From a candidate division WOR-1 bacterium RIFOXYB2_FULL_48_7 (GTDB lineage Bacteria > Margulisbacteria > WOR-1 > O2-12-FULL-45-9 > XYB2-FULL-48-7): a DNA stretch of 31,311 nucleotides. A program made the position numbers and the translations under genes. Positions 20,376-29,003 of this stretch are shown here, piece after piece. The notes under the pieces are model-generated. The model was not told the origin of the DNA, made no database searches, and saw nothing but the letters and a program-made list of their open reading frames with translations. Position 1 is the stretch's first letter. The number at the start of each line of letters is the position of its first letter. The stretch covers positions 1,639-32,949 of the forward strand of contig MEUF01000046.1 of assembly GCA_001771615.1 (NCBI GenBank). The letters are read 5' to 3'.

Positions 20376-22339
20376 ACCTGCCAGATCTTTTCCCGGTATT
20401 CGGCGACCATCCTTTGAGTGTTAAAAAAACTGCTGGCCGCCAGGCAATTGATCATCATGTCAATCCAGGCTGGATCTTTTTTATTATAAAGAGGTATTAA
20501 TTCTTCCAGTGATTTATACAGGGCCTCGGCATCCTCATCCATTTTCAGGTCATTCTCGTCGCCGATTTTTCCGGGAGGTGGCACATAGCCGAAGATTTTC
20601 CCGATCTTCATGTCAGCGGCTTCTACCACCCAGCCATCAAGCGTACTTAACTGCAAAACACCGTTGACTATCGCCTTCATCCCGCTGGTCCCCGAGGCTT
20701 CAAACGGCGGCAGGGGATTATTTAACCAGACATCAACACTGCTAGTCAGCATTTTAGCGAAATATGTATCATAATTTTCCAGGAAACAGATCCGCAATGA
20801 CTTGCGTTCCCCGTTGAGCATGGTGATCTTTTCCATCATCTCATCCATATGAATAGAGGCGGGGACGTCGGCCGGGTGGGCCTTGCCGGCAATGATGATC
20901 TGGATTGGGCCAAGCCTTTTGGCAATGTCCAGTAACCGGTTAGTGTCGCGAAGCAGTAAACCGGGGCGCTTATAGGGGGCTAATCGCCTGGCCCAGGCAA
21001 TAGTAAACGCCTGTTCATCAAAGTACCAGGATTCAAGGAATTTAGCCAAAATCTTTTTGTTCTCGTGATGGGCTTGCCATAAGTCCTGGCGGAATTTCTG
21101 GTCAGATTTAAGGTTTTGTACGTGTGCCAGCAGGTTGGGATAGTTTTCCCATTCCCCCAGGACATCCTTATGCTTATTAAGCAGATCCCTGACCGATTGA
21201 GAAATCCAGGTATGGGTGTGAACACCATTGGTAATGCTTTGGATTTTTTCACGATAGTTTGGGAATTGCAAACGGGTAACCTCACCATGCTTTTGGGCGA
21301 CAGCGTTGGCATGTTCGCTGGTGCTCATGGCCAAAAGGGTTAAATTTCCCTGGTTGGGATGTTTTTCATCGCGGCCAAAACGTTTGATGATCTCGGTGGC
21401 TTCTGCCCCTAACGTGTGTTGTAGTTCCTGCAGGTCAAACCGATCATGGCCGGCTTCAACCGGGGTATGACAGGTGTAGGCGAACATTTTTTTGAGTTTT
21501 TCCGGGTTTTCGGTTTTAGCTTTTTCGACAAAAGCAAAGGCGGCATGGCCCTCGTTAAGGTGATATTTGTTTATATTGTAACCCAGGGCCTCTAGCGCTT
21601 TGACCCCGGCCATACCCAAAATCGCCCGTTGGCAGATTTTTATCCAACCGTTGGTGCTGCGATATAACTGGTCGGTCAAATCGCGGAAATATTCTGGATT
21701 TTCTTCAAGATTGGAATCTAGCAGGATCAAAGGCACGACCTGTTTAAGGTCATGAGAATAGATATAGTATTTCCACAGCTTGAGCGTCAGCTCTTGGCCA
21801 CTGATATTAATTTTTACCTTGGGTTTTAGAGGGATAAGCCCGGGGTAGGAGTGTGGGTCCCAGGCCAGCTGGTCGGGTAACTGACCACCGGCACGAAACC
21901 AAAATTTCTGCTTAAAATAGCCTTTTGTCCAGAGGATCCCTACGCCGACCAGCGAGATCCCCAGGTCGGCCGCCGATTTTAAGGTATCACCAGCCAAGAC
22001 GCCCAAGCCGCCGCTATAAATAGGCAGATCAAGCATTTTATTGACCGGCAGAAAATGATAATAATCCATATCTTTCATATTGGAAAATACTTCATGGCGA
22101 GCCAGTAAATTGGCGGGGCTCAAAGGATTAGCCGATTTGAAAGTATGATAAACACTGGGGGCCAGCCCAAATTCCATGGAGAAGTACGCAACGGAGGATT
22201 GTTCTTTGTCTTGCAGCCGGCTTTCAGCAGTCAATAGGGGGGCCAGTGGATAACCAAAATATTTATCGTCGATAATATCCTGAAGGTATTTTTCGTTTGT
22301 GGTGTCCAGTTTAATCAGATTTAGGCTCGTTTTTTCCAT
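20372..22339 (-). CDS. glgP: Alpha-glucan phosphorylase (short form)
   Basis: 655 aa, fitting the short alpha-glucan phosphorylase subfamily rather than the ~800-aa E. coli type. YFSMEFGL near 53-60, YSGGLGVLAGD near 108-118 and HLNEGHAAFAFVE are the glucan and catalytic-site blocks, and EASGTSGMKA holds Lys555, which forms the Schiff base with pyridoxal phosphate. The enzyme releases glucose-1-phosphate from glycogen or maltodextrin with phosphate. It is the gene after typA, 23 nt downstream, but has its own extended -10 box and no ribosome binding site. No other glycogen gene is in the window. Confidence 0.95.
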   Translation of the reverse strand: MEKTSLNLIKLDTTNEKYLQDIIDDKYFGYPLAPLLTAESRLQDKEQSSVAYFSMEFGLAPSVYHTFKSANPLSPANLLARHEVFSNMKDMDYYHFLPVNKMLDLPIYSGGLGVLAGDTLKSAADLGISLVGVGILWTKGYFKQKFWFRAGGQLPDQLAWDPHSYPGLIPLKPKVKINISGQELTLKLWKYYIYSHDLKQVVPLILLDSNLEENPEYFRDLTDQLYRSTNGWIKICQRAILGMAGVKALEALGYNINKYHLNEGHAAFAFVEKAKTENPEKLKKMFAYTCHTPVEAGHDRFDLQELQHTLGAEATEIIKRFGRDEKHPNQGNLTLLAMSTSEHANAVAQKHGEVTRLQFPNYREKIQSITNGVHTHTWISQSVRDLLNKHKDVLGEWENYPNLLAHVQNLKSDQKFRQDLWQAHHENKKILAKFLESWYFDEQAFTIAWARRLAPYKRPGLLLRDTNRLLDIAKRLGPIQIIIAGKAHPADVPASIHMDEMMEKITMLNGERKSLRICFLENYDTYFAKMLTSSVDVWLNNPLPPFEASGTSGMKAIVNGVLQLSTLDGWVVEAADMKIGKIFGYVPPPGKIGDENDLKMDEDAEALYKSLEELIPLYNKKDPAWIDMMINCLAASSFFNTQRMVAEYREKIWQV

Positions 22340-22351
22340 AAAAACGCCACT

Positions 22352-22380
22352 ATGATATCAGATTAATTGGACGAGGACAA
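22352..22380 (-). promoter_or_regulatory. Promoter of the glucan phosphorylase gene
   Basis: Minus strand TTGTCC (22375-22380), 17-nt spacer, TGa-TATCAT extended -10 (hexamer 22352-22357). The -35 lies inside the typA coding end. Initiation would leave a leader of only about 5 nt. Confidence 0.5.
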
Positions 22381-24177
22381 GCGAGAGCGTTCGTTTTCGG
22401 TCAAATATTTTTTTCTTAGGCGGATGTTTTTTGGTGTTATCTCCACCAATTCATCGTCGTCAATAAATTCCAGGGCCTGTTCCAGCGAAAGCTTGATCGG
22501 CGGTGTCAATTTTATGGCGTCATCTGCGCCGGCTGCCCGGATGTTAGTTTGTTTCTTTTCCTTGCAGGGATTGACGGTCATATCCTGGCGTCGGGCATTT
22601 TCGCCGATGATCATCCCCTCATAGACTTCAATTCCCGGGCCGATAAACAATTTTGAGCGTTCCTGCAGGTTTTCCAGAGCATAGGAGGCCGTCTTGCCGT
22701 TATTGCCGGAAATCAATACCCCGTTGATCCGTTTGGCGATTGTCCCTTTATGTCGTTCATAGCGGGCAAAGGAATGGTGAAGAATGCCTTCGCCCTTGGT
22801 GTCCATGATAAATTCCGCCCGAAAGCCCAATAACCCCCTGGTCGGGACATTATAGATAAGGGTGGTGGTCCCATTTTTGGAATTCATTTCCAGCATTTCG
22901 CTCCGTCTTTTTCCGAGTTTTTCAATAACTGTCCCGGCTAAATGGTCTGGAACAGAAATAATGGCCTGTTCAACCGGTTCCATTTGTTCACCATGAACAG
23001 ATTTCAAAATTACTTTGGGTTGGGAGACCTGGACCTCATAACCCTCCCGGCGCATTTGTTCCAGCAAAACTGAAAGATGCAGTTCTCCACGGCCGGAAAC
23101 ACGAAATCCCTCGGCCCCGCCGATTGATTCGACTCTTAGGCCGACGTTGGTTTGCAGTTCTCTCTCCAGTCTTTCACGTAAATGGCGGTTGGTAACATAT
23201 TTGCCGTCTTTACCGGCAAAGGGAGAATCATTCACCAGAAATTCCATGGTCAAGGTGGGCTCGTCAATCAACAACAAAGGCATGGGTAGGGGGTTTTCCG
23301 CTGCGCAAATTGTTTCTCCAATGGTGATATCTGGAATTCCGGCGACAGCCACAATATCGCCACATTCAGCGCTGTCAATTTCCACCTGTTTCAAACCTTC
23401 AAAATTGGATAGCTTGGTGATCTTCCCGGGTTGAATTGAACCATCACGTTTACAGACAACAATGTTTATATTCTTTTCCAATTGGCCGCTGGTGACCCGG
23501 CCGATAGCAATGCGACCGACATAATCATCATAATCAAGGTTGGTCACCTGCATTTGTAATGGTCCAGAGCTCTTGTCAGGGTAGGCCTGGACATGCTTAA
23601 GGATGGTGGCAAACAGCGGCTCCAGATCTTTACCTTCATCTTCCACATTGTATTGGGCGATCCCCTGTCGGGAAATGGAATAAACAACTGGGAAATCAAG
23701 TTGCTCATCGTTGGCGTCCAGTTTAATAAACAGATCAAAGACCAGGTCGATAACTTTGTGGGCCCGTTTGCCGTCTTTATGGACTTTGTCGATTTTATTG
23801 ATGACGACAATTGGCCGAAGGCCCAATTTCAATGATTTGGAGAGGACAAATTTGGTCTGCGGCATCGGGCCCTCTTTGGCATCGACTAACAAAAGGACAC
23901 TGTCGGCCATCTTTAGGACACGCTCAACTTCTGAACCGAAATCGGCATGTCCTGGGGTATCAACAATATTAATTTTATAATTCTGGTACCGGATTGAGCA
24001 ATTTTTGGAATAAATTGTGATGCCGCGTTCACGCTCCAGGTCATTTGAGTCCATCACCAATTCGGTGATTTCCTCCCGGGCGCCAAAGGCGCCACCCTGA
24101 CGCAAAAGATGATCGGTCAAGGTTGTTTTACCATGGTCGACGTGCGCAATGATTGCTATATTAATAATTTTAGTCAT
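22363..24177 (-). CDS. typA: Ribosome-associated GTPase TypA/BipA
   Basis: 604 aa from the ATG at 24177 (E. coli BipA is 607). The translational GTPase domain opens with AHVDHGKTT (P-loop, 11-19), then RERGITI (switch I), DTPGHADFG (switch II) and NKID (G4). EF-G-like domains II, III and V follow, and the BipA-specific C-terminal domain ends in ITPKNIRLRKKYL. The protein binds the ribosome like EF-G and supports 50S assembly and growth under stress or cold. An upstream start 15 nt earlier is possible but adds nothing conserved. No ribosome binding site is seen; the leader is about 36 nt with pyrimidine-rich CCTCC. Its promoter overlaps that of the divergent surface operon. Confidence 0.97.
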   Translation of the reverse strand: MTKIINIAIIAHVDHGKTTLTDHLLRQGGAFGAREEITELVMDSNDLERERGITIYSKNCSIRYQNYKINIVDTPGHADFGSEVERVLKMADSVLLLVDAKEGPMPQTKFVLSKSLKLGLRPIVVINKIDKVHKDGKRAHKVIDLVFDLFIKLDANDEQLDFPVVYSISRQGIAQYNVEDEGKDLEPLFATILKHVQAYPDKSSGPLQMQVTNLDYDDYVGRIAIGRVTSGQLEKNINIVVCKRDGSIQPGKITKLSNFEGLKQVEIDSAECGDIVAVAGIPDITIGETICAAENPLPMPLLLIDEPTLTMEFLVNDSPFAGKDGKYVTNRHLRERLERELQTNVGLRVESIGGAEGFRVSGRGELHLSVLLEQMRREGYEVQVSQPKVILKSVHGEQMEPVEQAIISVPDHLAGTVIEKLGKRRSEMLEMNSKNGTTTLIYNVPTRGLLGFRAEFIMDTKGEGILHHSFARYERHKGTIAKRINGVLISGNNGKTASYALENLQERSKLFIGPGIEVYEGMIIGENARRQDMTVNPCKEKKQTNIRAAGADDAIKLTPPIKLSLEQALEFIDDDELVEITPKNIRLRKKYLTENERSRLSSSN

Positions 24178-24219
24178 AAAAGAGGATGGCACATCGGAGG
24201 ATATGCATCACATTAATAC

Positions 24220-24247
24220 ATTATAACAGGTTATTTTCCCTTGACAA
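24220..24247 (-). promoter_or_regulatory. typA promoter
   Basis: Minus strand TTGTCA (24242-24247), 16-nt spacer, perfect TATAAT (24220-24225) preceded by TGt. Its -35 shares 5 of 6 bases with the -35 of the divergent promoter at 24241, so RNA polymerase cannot hold both at once. Confidence 0.7.
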
Positions 24248-24268
24248 ATTAGGCGTGCGGGGTATGAT
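24241..24268 (+). promoter_or_regulatory. Promoter of the surface-protein operon
   Basis: Perfect TTGACA (24241-24246), 16-nt spacer, TATGAT (24263-24268). Initiation near 24275 gives a leader of about 27 nt containing AAGGGGG before the ATG at 24302. Confidence 0.7.
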
Positions 24269-24301
24269 TTGATTGCTTCGGCAAAATCAAGGGGGTTCGT
24301 G

Positions 24302-27181
24302 ATGAAACATAATAAATGTTCGTTATTAATTATTGCCATTTTGGTTCTAGCTGGCTTAGGCTGGTGTTCGGTCCCGCCAAAGATTTCCTACGAAGGACGA
24401 TTAACTGACGTTACAGGTTCACCGATTACGACCTCTAAAAATGCAACTTTTTCCATTTATAATGCTGCAACTGCCGGAACATTGCTCTGGGGCCCCGAAA
24501 GCCAATCAATAACTCCCGATAGCCAGGGGGTATTTAGCGTTCTGTTGGGTGGCGCCATCCCGCTGACGGCTGAAGTATTCAGCGGCCCGACTCGCTATCT
24601 GGAAATTACTGTCGGCGGAGAAACTCTTTCCCCCAGAACACAACTTGTTTCTGTCGGTTATGCTTTTAAATCTGCTTCGGCCCAAAGCGTGGAAAATGGG
24701 GCCATTACCAGGGATAGCGTTGCATCAGGAAAATTTGTTAAACAAATCGTTGCTGGTTCTGGGATAGGTGTTTCCGGTGATGAAGGTTCCGGCACAGGTA
24801 TAGTCACCTTGACGGCGACAGGGACTGGTGGCGGGACCGTTTCACAAATCGGTTCAGGAGCCGGCTTAACAGGTGGACCAATTACTTCTAGTGGGACAAT
24901 CTCTCTGGAGGTCCCTGTCACCGCTGTTCATGGCGGGACAGGCCAATCCGCATATACTACTGGTGATATTCTTTATGCGTCTGGAACTAATACATTGGCC
25001 AAGCTGCCGGCAGGATCAAACGGGCAGATACTGAAATTAACTGCTGGTATCCCCTCATGGGCGGCAGCTGGTGGGACAGGGACCGTTACGCAAGTTGATA
25101 CGGGTTCCGGTTTAACCGGTGGGCCAGTTACAACTTCCGGTCTAATTTCTTTGGAAGTTCCTGTCACCGCAGTTCATGGTGGTACAAACCAAACAACGTA
25201 TACTACAGGTGATATGCTTTATGCTTCTGGATCCAATACATTGGCTAAACTCGCAGCCGGTTCAACTGGGCAGGTGCTAAAAGTCAGCGCTGGAGGAGTG
25301 CCGACCTGGGGAGCAGCCGGGGGGACTGGGACTGTGACACAGGTTGATACCGGGACAGGCATGACCGGTGGTCCAATTACAACGACAGGGACAGTTTCAG
25401 TCGATGTTGGAACAACTGCTAACAAGATAGTTCAACTGGATGGGACAGCTAAACTGCCAGCAGTGGATGGTTCAGCCTTAACTGGGTTGACGAAAACACA
25501 GGTTGGTCTTGGTAACGTCCAAAATGTTGACCAGACTAATGCGGCTAATATTACGAGCGGGACCTTGGCTTTGGCTAGAGGTGGTTTGGGGGCTGATACT
25601 TCAGCCGCTACCCAGGGAAGTGTGCTTTATCATGATGGAACTAAATGGGTGGCGCTGTCTCCTGGAACATCCGGGAGAGTCCTACAAACACAAGGGGTTG
25701 GAGCGAATCCTCTCTGGGCCAGTGCCGCAACCGGTTCGGTGACAGAAGTTAATACTGGCAATGGCCTAATCGGTGGCCCGATAACTGCTACAGGGACACT
25801 CTCTGTCGATGCCGGTACAACCGCTAACAAGATTGTTCAACTGGATGGCAGCGCTAAATTGCCGGCAGTTGACGGTTCTGCGTTGACAGGTTTAACCAAA
25901 ACTCAGGTAGGCTTAGGCAATGTGCAAAATGTTGACCAGACCAATGCGGCAAACTTAACTTCAGGGACAGTTGCCACTGCACGTTTAGGCTCCGGTTCTG
26001 CCAGTAGTTCAACCTTTCTCCGTGGAGACCAGACATGGGCAGCAGGCAATAGTGGCACGGTAACGCAAATTAACACTGGCACAGGCATGACCGGTGGACC
26101 TATTACGACGACAGGGACAGTTTCAGTCGATGTTGGGACAACCGCTAATAAGATTGTTCAACTGGATGGCAGCGCTAAATTACCGGCAGTTGACGGTTCC
26201 TCGTTGACAGGGTTAACAAAAACTCAGGTCGGGTTAGGTAACGTCCAAAATGTTGACCAGACTAATGCGGCTAATATCACCAGCGGCACACTATCTGATT
26301 TACGGCTCTCTTCAAATGTTGTGACCAGTGAATCAGCTAACACACTGAAAAACAAAACAATTTCTGGCGTAGATAATACAATTAATAATCTAAGTGCCGG
26401 TAATATTTCTTCCGGAACATTGACCGAGGCTAGGGGAGGGACAAACCAATCAACTTACGTTGCCGGTGATATTCTCTACGCTTCTGGAGCTAATACTCTC
26501 TCAAAACTGCCAATTGGTTCGACTGATCAGGTTTTAAAGGTAACTGGCGGTGTCCCGGTGTGGGGAAGTAGCGGGGGAACGGGGACAGTGACACAAATTA
26601 ATACCGGCAATGGATTGATTGGCGGACCGATTACCACAAGCGGGACTATTTCTGTCGATGCGGGGACAGGGGCCAATCAGATCGTCCAACTCAATGGTTC
26701 GTCGCAATTACCAGCGGTGAGCGGCGCCAATTTAACCAATCTAAACGCCGGGAATATTTCTTCCGGGACCTTAACCGCCGCACGCGGAGGGACGGGGATA
26801 GACAGTTCAGCCTCAACCGGTTATGCCAAAGTCTCGGCCGGGACCTGGAGTGTTGGGACCAGTTCTGATACAAAAGGGGCAACCTTCTTATATCCATTTA
26901 CAAATTTCTCGGCTTATCTCCGCCTGCCGTTTGATGCCACTATTACCGCGGTCAATGTTTACTGCGAGGGGGGGACAAACGTGACTGGTAAGGTACAGAA
27001 TAATGGGCTGGAGGTTTATAACGCTGGCGTTCAAGCCACCGCTGGTAATTGGGTGAACCAAACTAGCGGTTTGGCCAATACATCGTACACAGCAGGCAAT
27101 ACCCTTAGATTCTACACCTCCGCTGTCAGCGGCATAGTTACCAGCGCAACCGTTGCGATAGAATATACTCGTAATCCATAA
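24302..27181 (+). CDS. Large secreted repeat protein with phage-tail-fibre-like modules
   Basis: 959 aa from the ATG at 24302, which follows AAGGGGG. Residues 1-21 are a signal peptide; the Cys there is preceded by Trp, so it is not a good lipobox. Residues 22-130 form the domain common at the start of secreted fibre proteins (PPKISYEGRL, GVFSVLLGG, LSPRTQLVSVGYAF). Residues about 180-845 contain six repeats opening with VTQ.(D/N)TG.G(L/M)(T/I)GGPIT, three of them with a KTQVGLGNVQNVDQTNAAN unit like collagen-like or L-shaped tail fibres of phages. The C-terminal ~110 residues (WSVGTSSDTKG to YTRNP) form a separate beta-rich head. It is probably a long trimeric surface fibre for adhesion; that is inferred from the repeats. 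It is the first gene of a five-gene operon. Confidence 0.87.
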   Translation: MKHNKCSLLIIAILVLAGLGWCSVPPKISYEGRLTDVTGSPITTSKNATFSIYNAATAGTLLWGPESQSITPDSQGVFSVLLGGAIPLTAEVFSGPTRYLEITVGGETLSPRTQLVSVGYAFKSASAQSVENGAITRDSVASGKFVKQIVAGSGIGVSGDEGSGTGIVTLTATGTGGGTVSQIGSGAGLTGGPITSSGTISLEVPVTAVHGGTGQSAYTTGDILYASGTNTLAKLPAGSNGQILKLTAGIPSWAAAGGTGTVTQVDTGSGLTGGPVTTSGLISLEVPVTAVHGGTNQTTYTTGDMLYASGSNTLAKLAAGSTGQVLKVSAGGVPTWGAAGGTGTVTQVDTGTGMTGGPITTTGTVSVDVGTTANKIVQLDGTAKLPAVDGSALTGLTKTQVGLGNVQNVDQTNAANITSGTLALARGGLGADTSAATQGSVLYHDGTKWVALSPGTSGRVLQTQGVGANPLWASAATGSVTEVNTGNGLIGGPITATGTLSVDAGTTANKIVQLDGSAKLPAVDGSALTGLTKTQVGLGNVQNVDQTNAANLTSGTVATARLGSGSASSSTFLRGDQTWAAGNSGTVTQINTGTGMTGGPITTTGTVSVDVGTTANKIVQLDGSAKLPAVDGSSLTGLTKTQVGLGNVQNVDQTNAANITSGTLSDLRLSSNVVTSESANTLKNKTISGVDNTINNLSAGNISSGTLTEARGGTNQSTYVAGDILYASGANTLSKLPIGSTDQVLKVTGGVPVWGSSGGTGTVTQINTGNGLIGGPITTSGTISVDAGTGANQIVQLNGSSQLPAVSGANLTNLNAGNISSGTLTAARGGTGIDSSASTGYAKVSAGTWSVGTSSDTKGATFLYPFTNFSAYLRLPFDATITAVNVYCEGGTNVTGKVQNNGLEVYNAGVQATAGNWVNQTSGLANTSYTAGNTLRFYTSAVSGIVTSATVAIEYTRNP
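24839..26830 (+). repeat. Six in-frame fibre repeats, some near-identical at DNA level
   Basis: Units begin at 24839, 25085, 25334, 25739, 26060 and 26588 and are about 246, 249, 405, 321, 528 and 240 nt long. Each opens with the Gly/Thr-rich GGPIT block. Units 3, 4 and 5 also share a second block (KLPAVDGS to VDQTNAAN); units 4 and 5 are almost base-identical there, including synonymous positions. This points to recent duplication or gene conversion. They are coding repeats, not a CRISPR array. Confidence 0.85.
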
Positions 27182-27187
27182 AATATA

Positions 27188-27874
27188 ATGTTAAAGAAGC
27201 TGTTAGCTTTTTATATTTTAATTGTTTTGACTGGTCCAGTCTGGGGTGTGACCAGGTTCTATTTGCCAGCATCCGGGGCTGCGGCGGTTAACCCAACCTA
27301 TAATGCCGGCTGGGAAAAAACCAGCCAGGCTGACAACCTTAGGTGTGTGACCTCAAAATTGAATACCGCGATGGCCAGCAAGACCTCTTCAGAAAATGTT
27401 TCCACTAATCCATACGATGTATTAACCAGGCAATATGTTTCTGACCCGATTGCCGGACAGACTATCAGCGGGACGTTAAAAGGGCAGATCCGGGTGATGG
27501 AGAGCAATAACCTGGCCAATTTTAATCGGGCGATAGTCGTTTATGTCGTCTCAAATGACGGAGCAACAGTTAGGGGAACATTGCTTTCAATATTTGGTGG
27601 CGGGACTGAATATGATAATGCTTTTCAAAACCGAAATTTCCCTGAATCAACAGTTCTATCATCAGTCAATGCCCAGAATGGCGATAGGATAGTCATTGAA
27701 ATTGGCACCCGCTCAACCAATACTGCCGCAACCAACCGGACAGCCACTCATTCGTTTGGCGATGACAGTGCTAACGATTTGGCAGAAGATGAATCAACTA
27801 CCACTGCCAATAATCCTTGGATAGAATTTAGCGGGGATATTATTTTCCCGAGAGTAACCTTGAATTGTGAATAA
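27188..27874 (+). CDS. Secreted protein of unknown function, 228 aa
   Basis: I recognise no named family. A signal peptide (1-20, ending VWG) is followed directly by TRFYLPASGAAAVNPTYNAGWEKT, a wording I associate with phage-like or secreted beta-sandwich proteins in environmental genomes, but cannot name. The remainder is strand-rich with many Asn, Thr and Ser, and has only two Cys (residues about 52 and 227), which might form a disulfide. It follows the fibre gene after 6 nt and overlaps the next gene by 8 nt, so it is co-expressed with both. It could be a partner or cap of the fibre. No ribosome binding site is visible, so coupled translation is likely. Confidence 0.68.
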   Translation: MLKKLLAFYILIVLTGPVWGVTRFYLPASGAAAVNPTYNAGWEKTSQADNLRCVTSKLNTAMASKTSSENVSTNPYDVLTRQYVSDPIAGQTISGTLKGQIRVMESNNLANFNRAIVVYVVSNDGATVRGTLLSIFGGGTEYDNAFQNRNFPESTVLSSVNAQNGDRIVIEIGTRSTNTAATNRTATHSFGDDSANDLAEDESTTTANNPWIEFSGDIIFPRVTLNCE

Positions 27875-29003
27875 AATATTTATTATTGCCGCATTATTGC
27901 TCTTTGCCGTTTCTGGTCTGGTATTTGGAGCTGGTGCCAGTGCCAGTTATATTATTTCTTCATCAGTCCTTGATGCTGGTTCAGGCGCTGCCAATTCGAC
28001 CTCATTTAAAATGTTGGGCAAACTGCGCGAACAACAACTGGTTGTTGCCGGCAGTGCAGGTTTTTCTCTAAGCGCAGGGTTTTTAAAGAGCAGCTATTTT
28101 TCGCAAGCCATTGTTTTATCTCCCGTGGTGACGGCGATTTCTCCCAGCAGCGGAATAAATTCAGGGACGATCAGTATTACTGATTTGTCTGGGGCCAATT
28201 TTCAGGCCGGGGCCAGCGTCAAGCTTAGTAAAAGCGGTGAGCCGGATATTGTCGCCACCAATGTGGTTGTCGTCAGTTCTAGTAAAATCACTTGTTCACT
28301 TGATTTAAGCGGTAAGGCGGCTGGATTATGGAATGTGATTGTAACAAATTCTGATGGCCGCTCCGGGACATTGCCTGCGGCCTTTACTATCGCTTTTGCT
28401 GCGCCTGTCGTGACGGCCATAACGCCTAAAAGCGGTTTAAATAATGCTTTGGCAAATATTATCGATCTGGCCGGCAGCAATTTTCGCAGCGGAGCCCAGG
28501 TCCGTCTTTCAAAGACAGGCGAAACAGATATAATCGCGGACAATGTGGCGGTTGTGGCCAGCACTAAAATTACTTGTCAATTTAATCTGGTCAATAAGGC
28601 AACCGGTTTTTGGGATATTGTCGTGACAAATAGTGATAACCAATCTGCCCGCCTGGCCCAGGGTTTTAAGGTCGAGTCGCCGTCTATTCAGATTGTTGGA
28701 AAAGTTGAAAGTACGCAAAACCCTTTTAACCCTTCGGTCAAAGCCACGGCCATAAATTACACTTTGAGCAAGGATGCCGACATCACTGTCAGTATTTTCA
28801 ATATCCGCGGCGAGAAAGAGTGGGAGCGTTCATTTGTAGCCGGCCAAACCGGGGCGACCACCGGGGCCAATTCCATCCCCTGGGATGGCTTGACCGATTT
28901 CCAGGCGGTGGCCAGCTTTGGCGTCCATATTGTAATCATCACGACCAAACAAAATGGCAGCGTGGTAGAATTAGGACGCACTAAAATTGCGGTGATAAAA
29001 TGA
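27867..29003 (+). CDS. Secreted TIG-repeat protein with FlgD-Ig/sorting-like C-terminal domain
   Basis: 378 aa with a GTG start inside the preceding gene. Residues 1-22 are a signal peptide. Residues 25-78 (SYIISSSVLDAGSGAANSTSFKMLG to LSAGF) form a domain common in cell-surface proteins of environmental bacteria. Two IPT/TIG Ig-like repeats follow (about 87-178 and 181-270), each starting VVTAI.P.SG and ending WN/D(I)VVTNSD. The C-terminus from about 275 has NPFNPS at 285, then INYTLSKDADITVSIFNIRGE and a terminal strand, the layout of FlgD Ig-like and type IX secretion C-terminal sorting domains. It is probably exported to or anchored on the cell surface. It overlaps the PorV-like gene by 4 nt (ATGA). 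Confidence 0.85.
   Translation: MNKIFIIAALLLFAVSGLVFGAGASASYIISSSVLDAGSGAANSTSFKMLGKLREQQLVVAGSAGFSLSAGFLKSSYFSQAIVLSPVVTAISPSSGINSGTISITDLSGANFQAGASVKLSKSGEPDIVATNVVVVSSSKITCSLDLSGKAAGLWNVIVTNSDGRSGTLPAAFTIAFAAPVVTAITPKSGLNNALANIIDLAGSNFRSGAQVRLSKTGETDIIADNVAVVASTKITCQFNLVNKATGFWDIVVTNSDNQSARLAQGFKVESPSIQIVGKVESTQNPFNPSVKATAINYTLSKDADITVSIFNIRGEKEWERSFVAGQTGATTGANSIPWDGLTDFQAVASFGVHIVIITTKQNGSVVELGRTKIAVIK

Noticed and set aside
24195..24225. GGAGG followed by a 7-codon frame (ATG at 24203, plus strand), possible leader peptide
   Set aside because: It lies upstream of the plus-strand promoter and inside the typA promoter, so it would not be transcribed with the operon.
24839..26830. Repeats that might be taken for a CRISPR array or tandem satellite
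   Set aside because: Units are long, unequal, in frame and encode a repeated protein motif; there are no short identical repeats with unique spacers.
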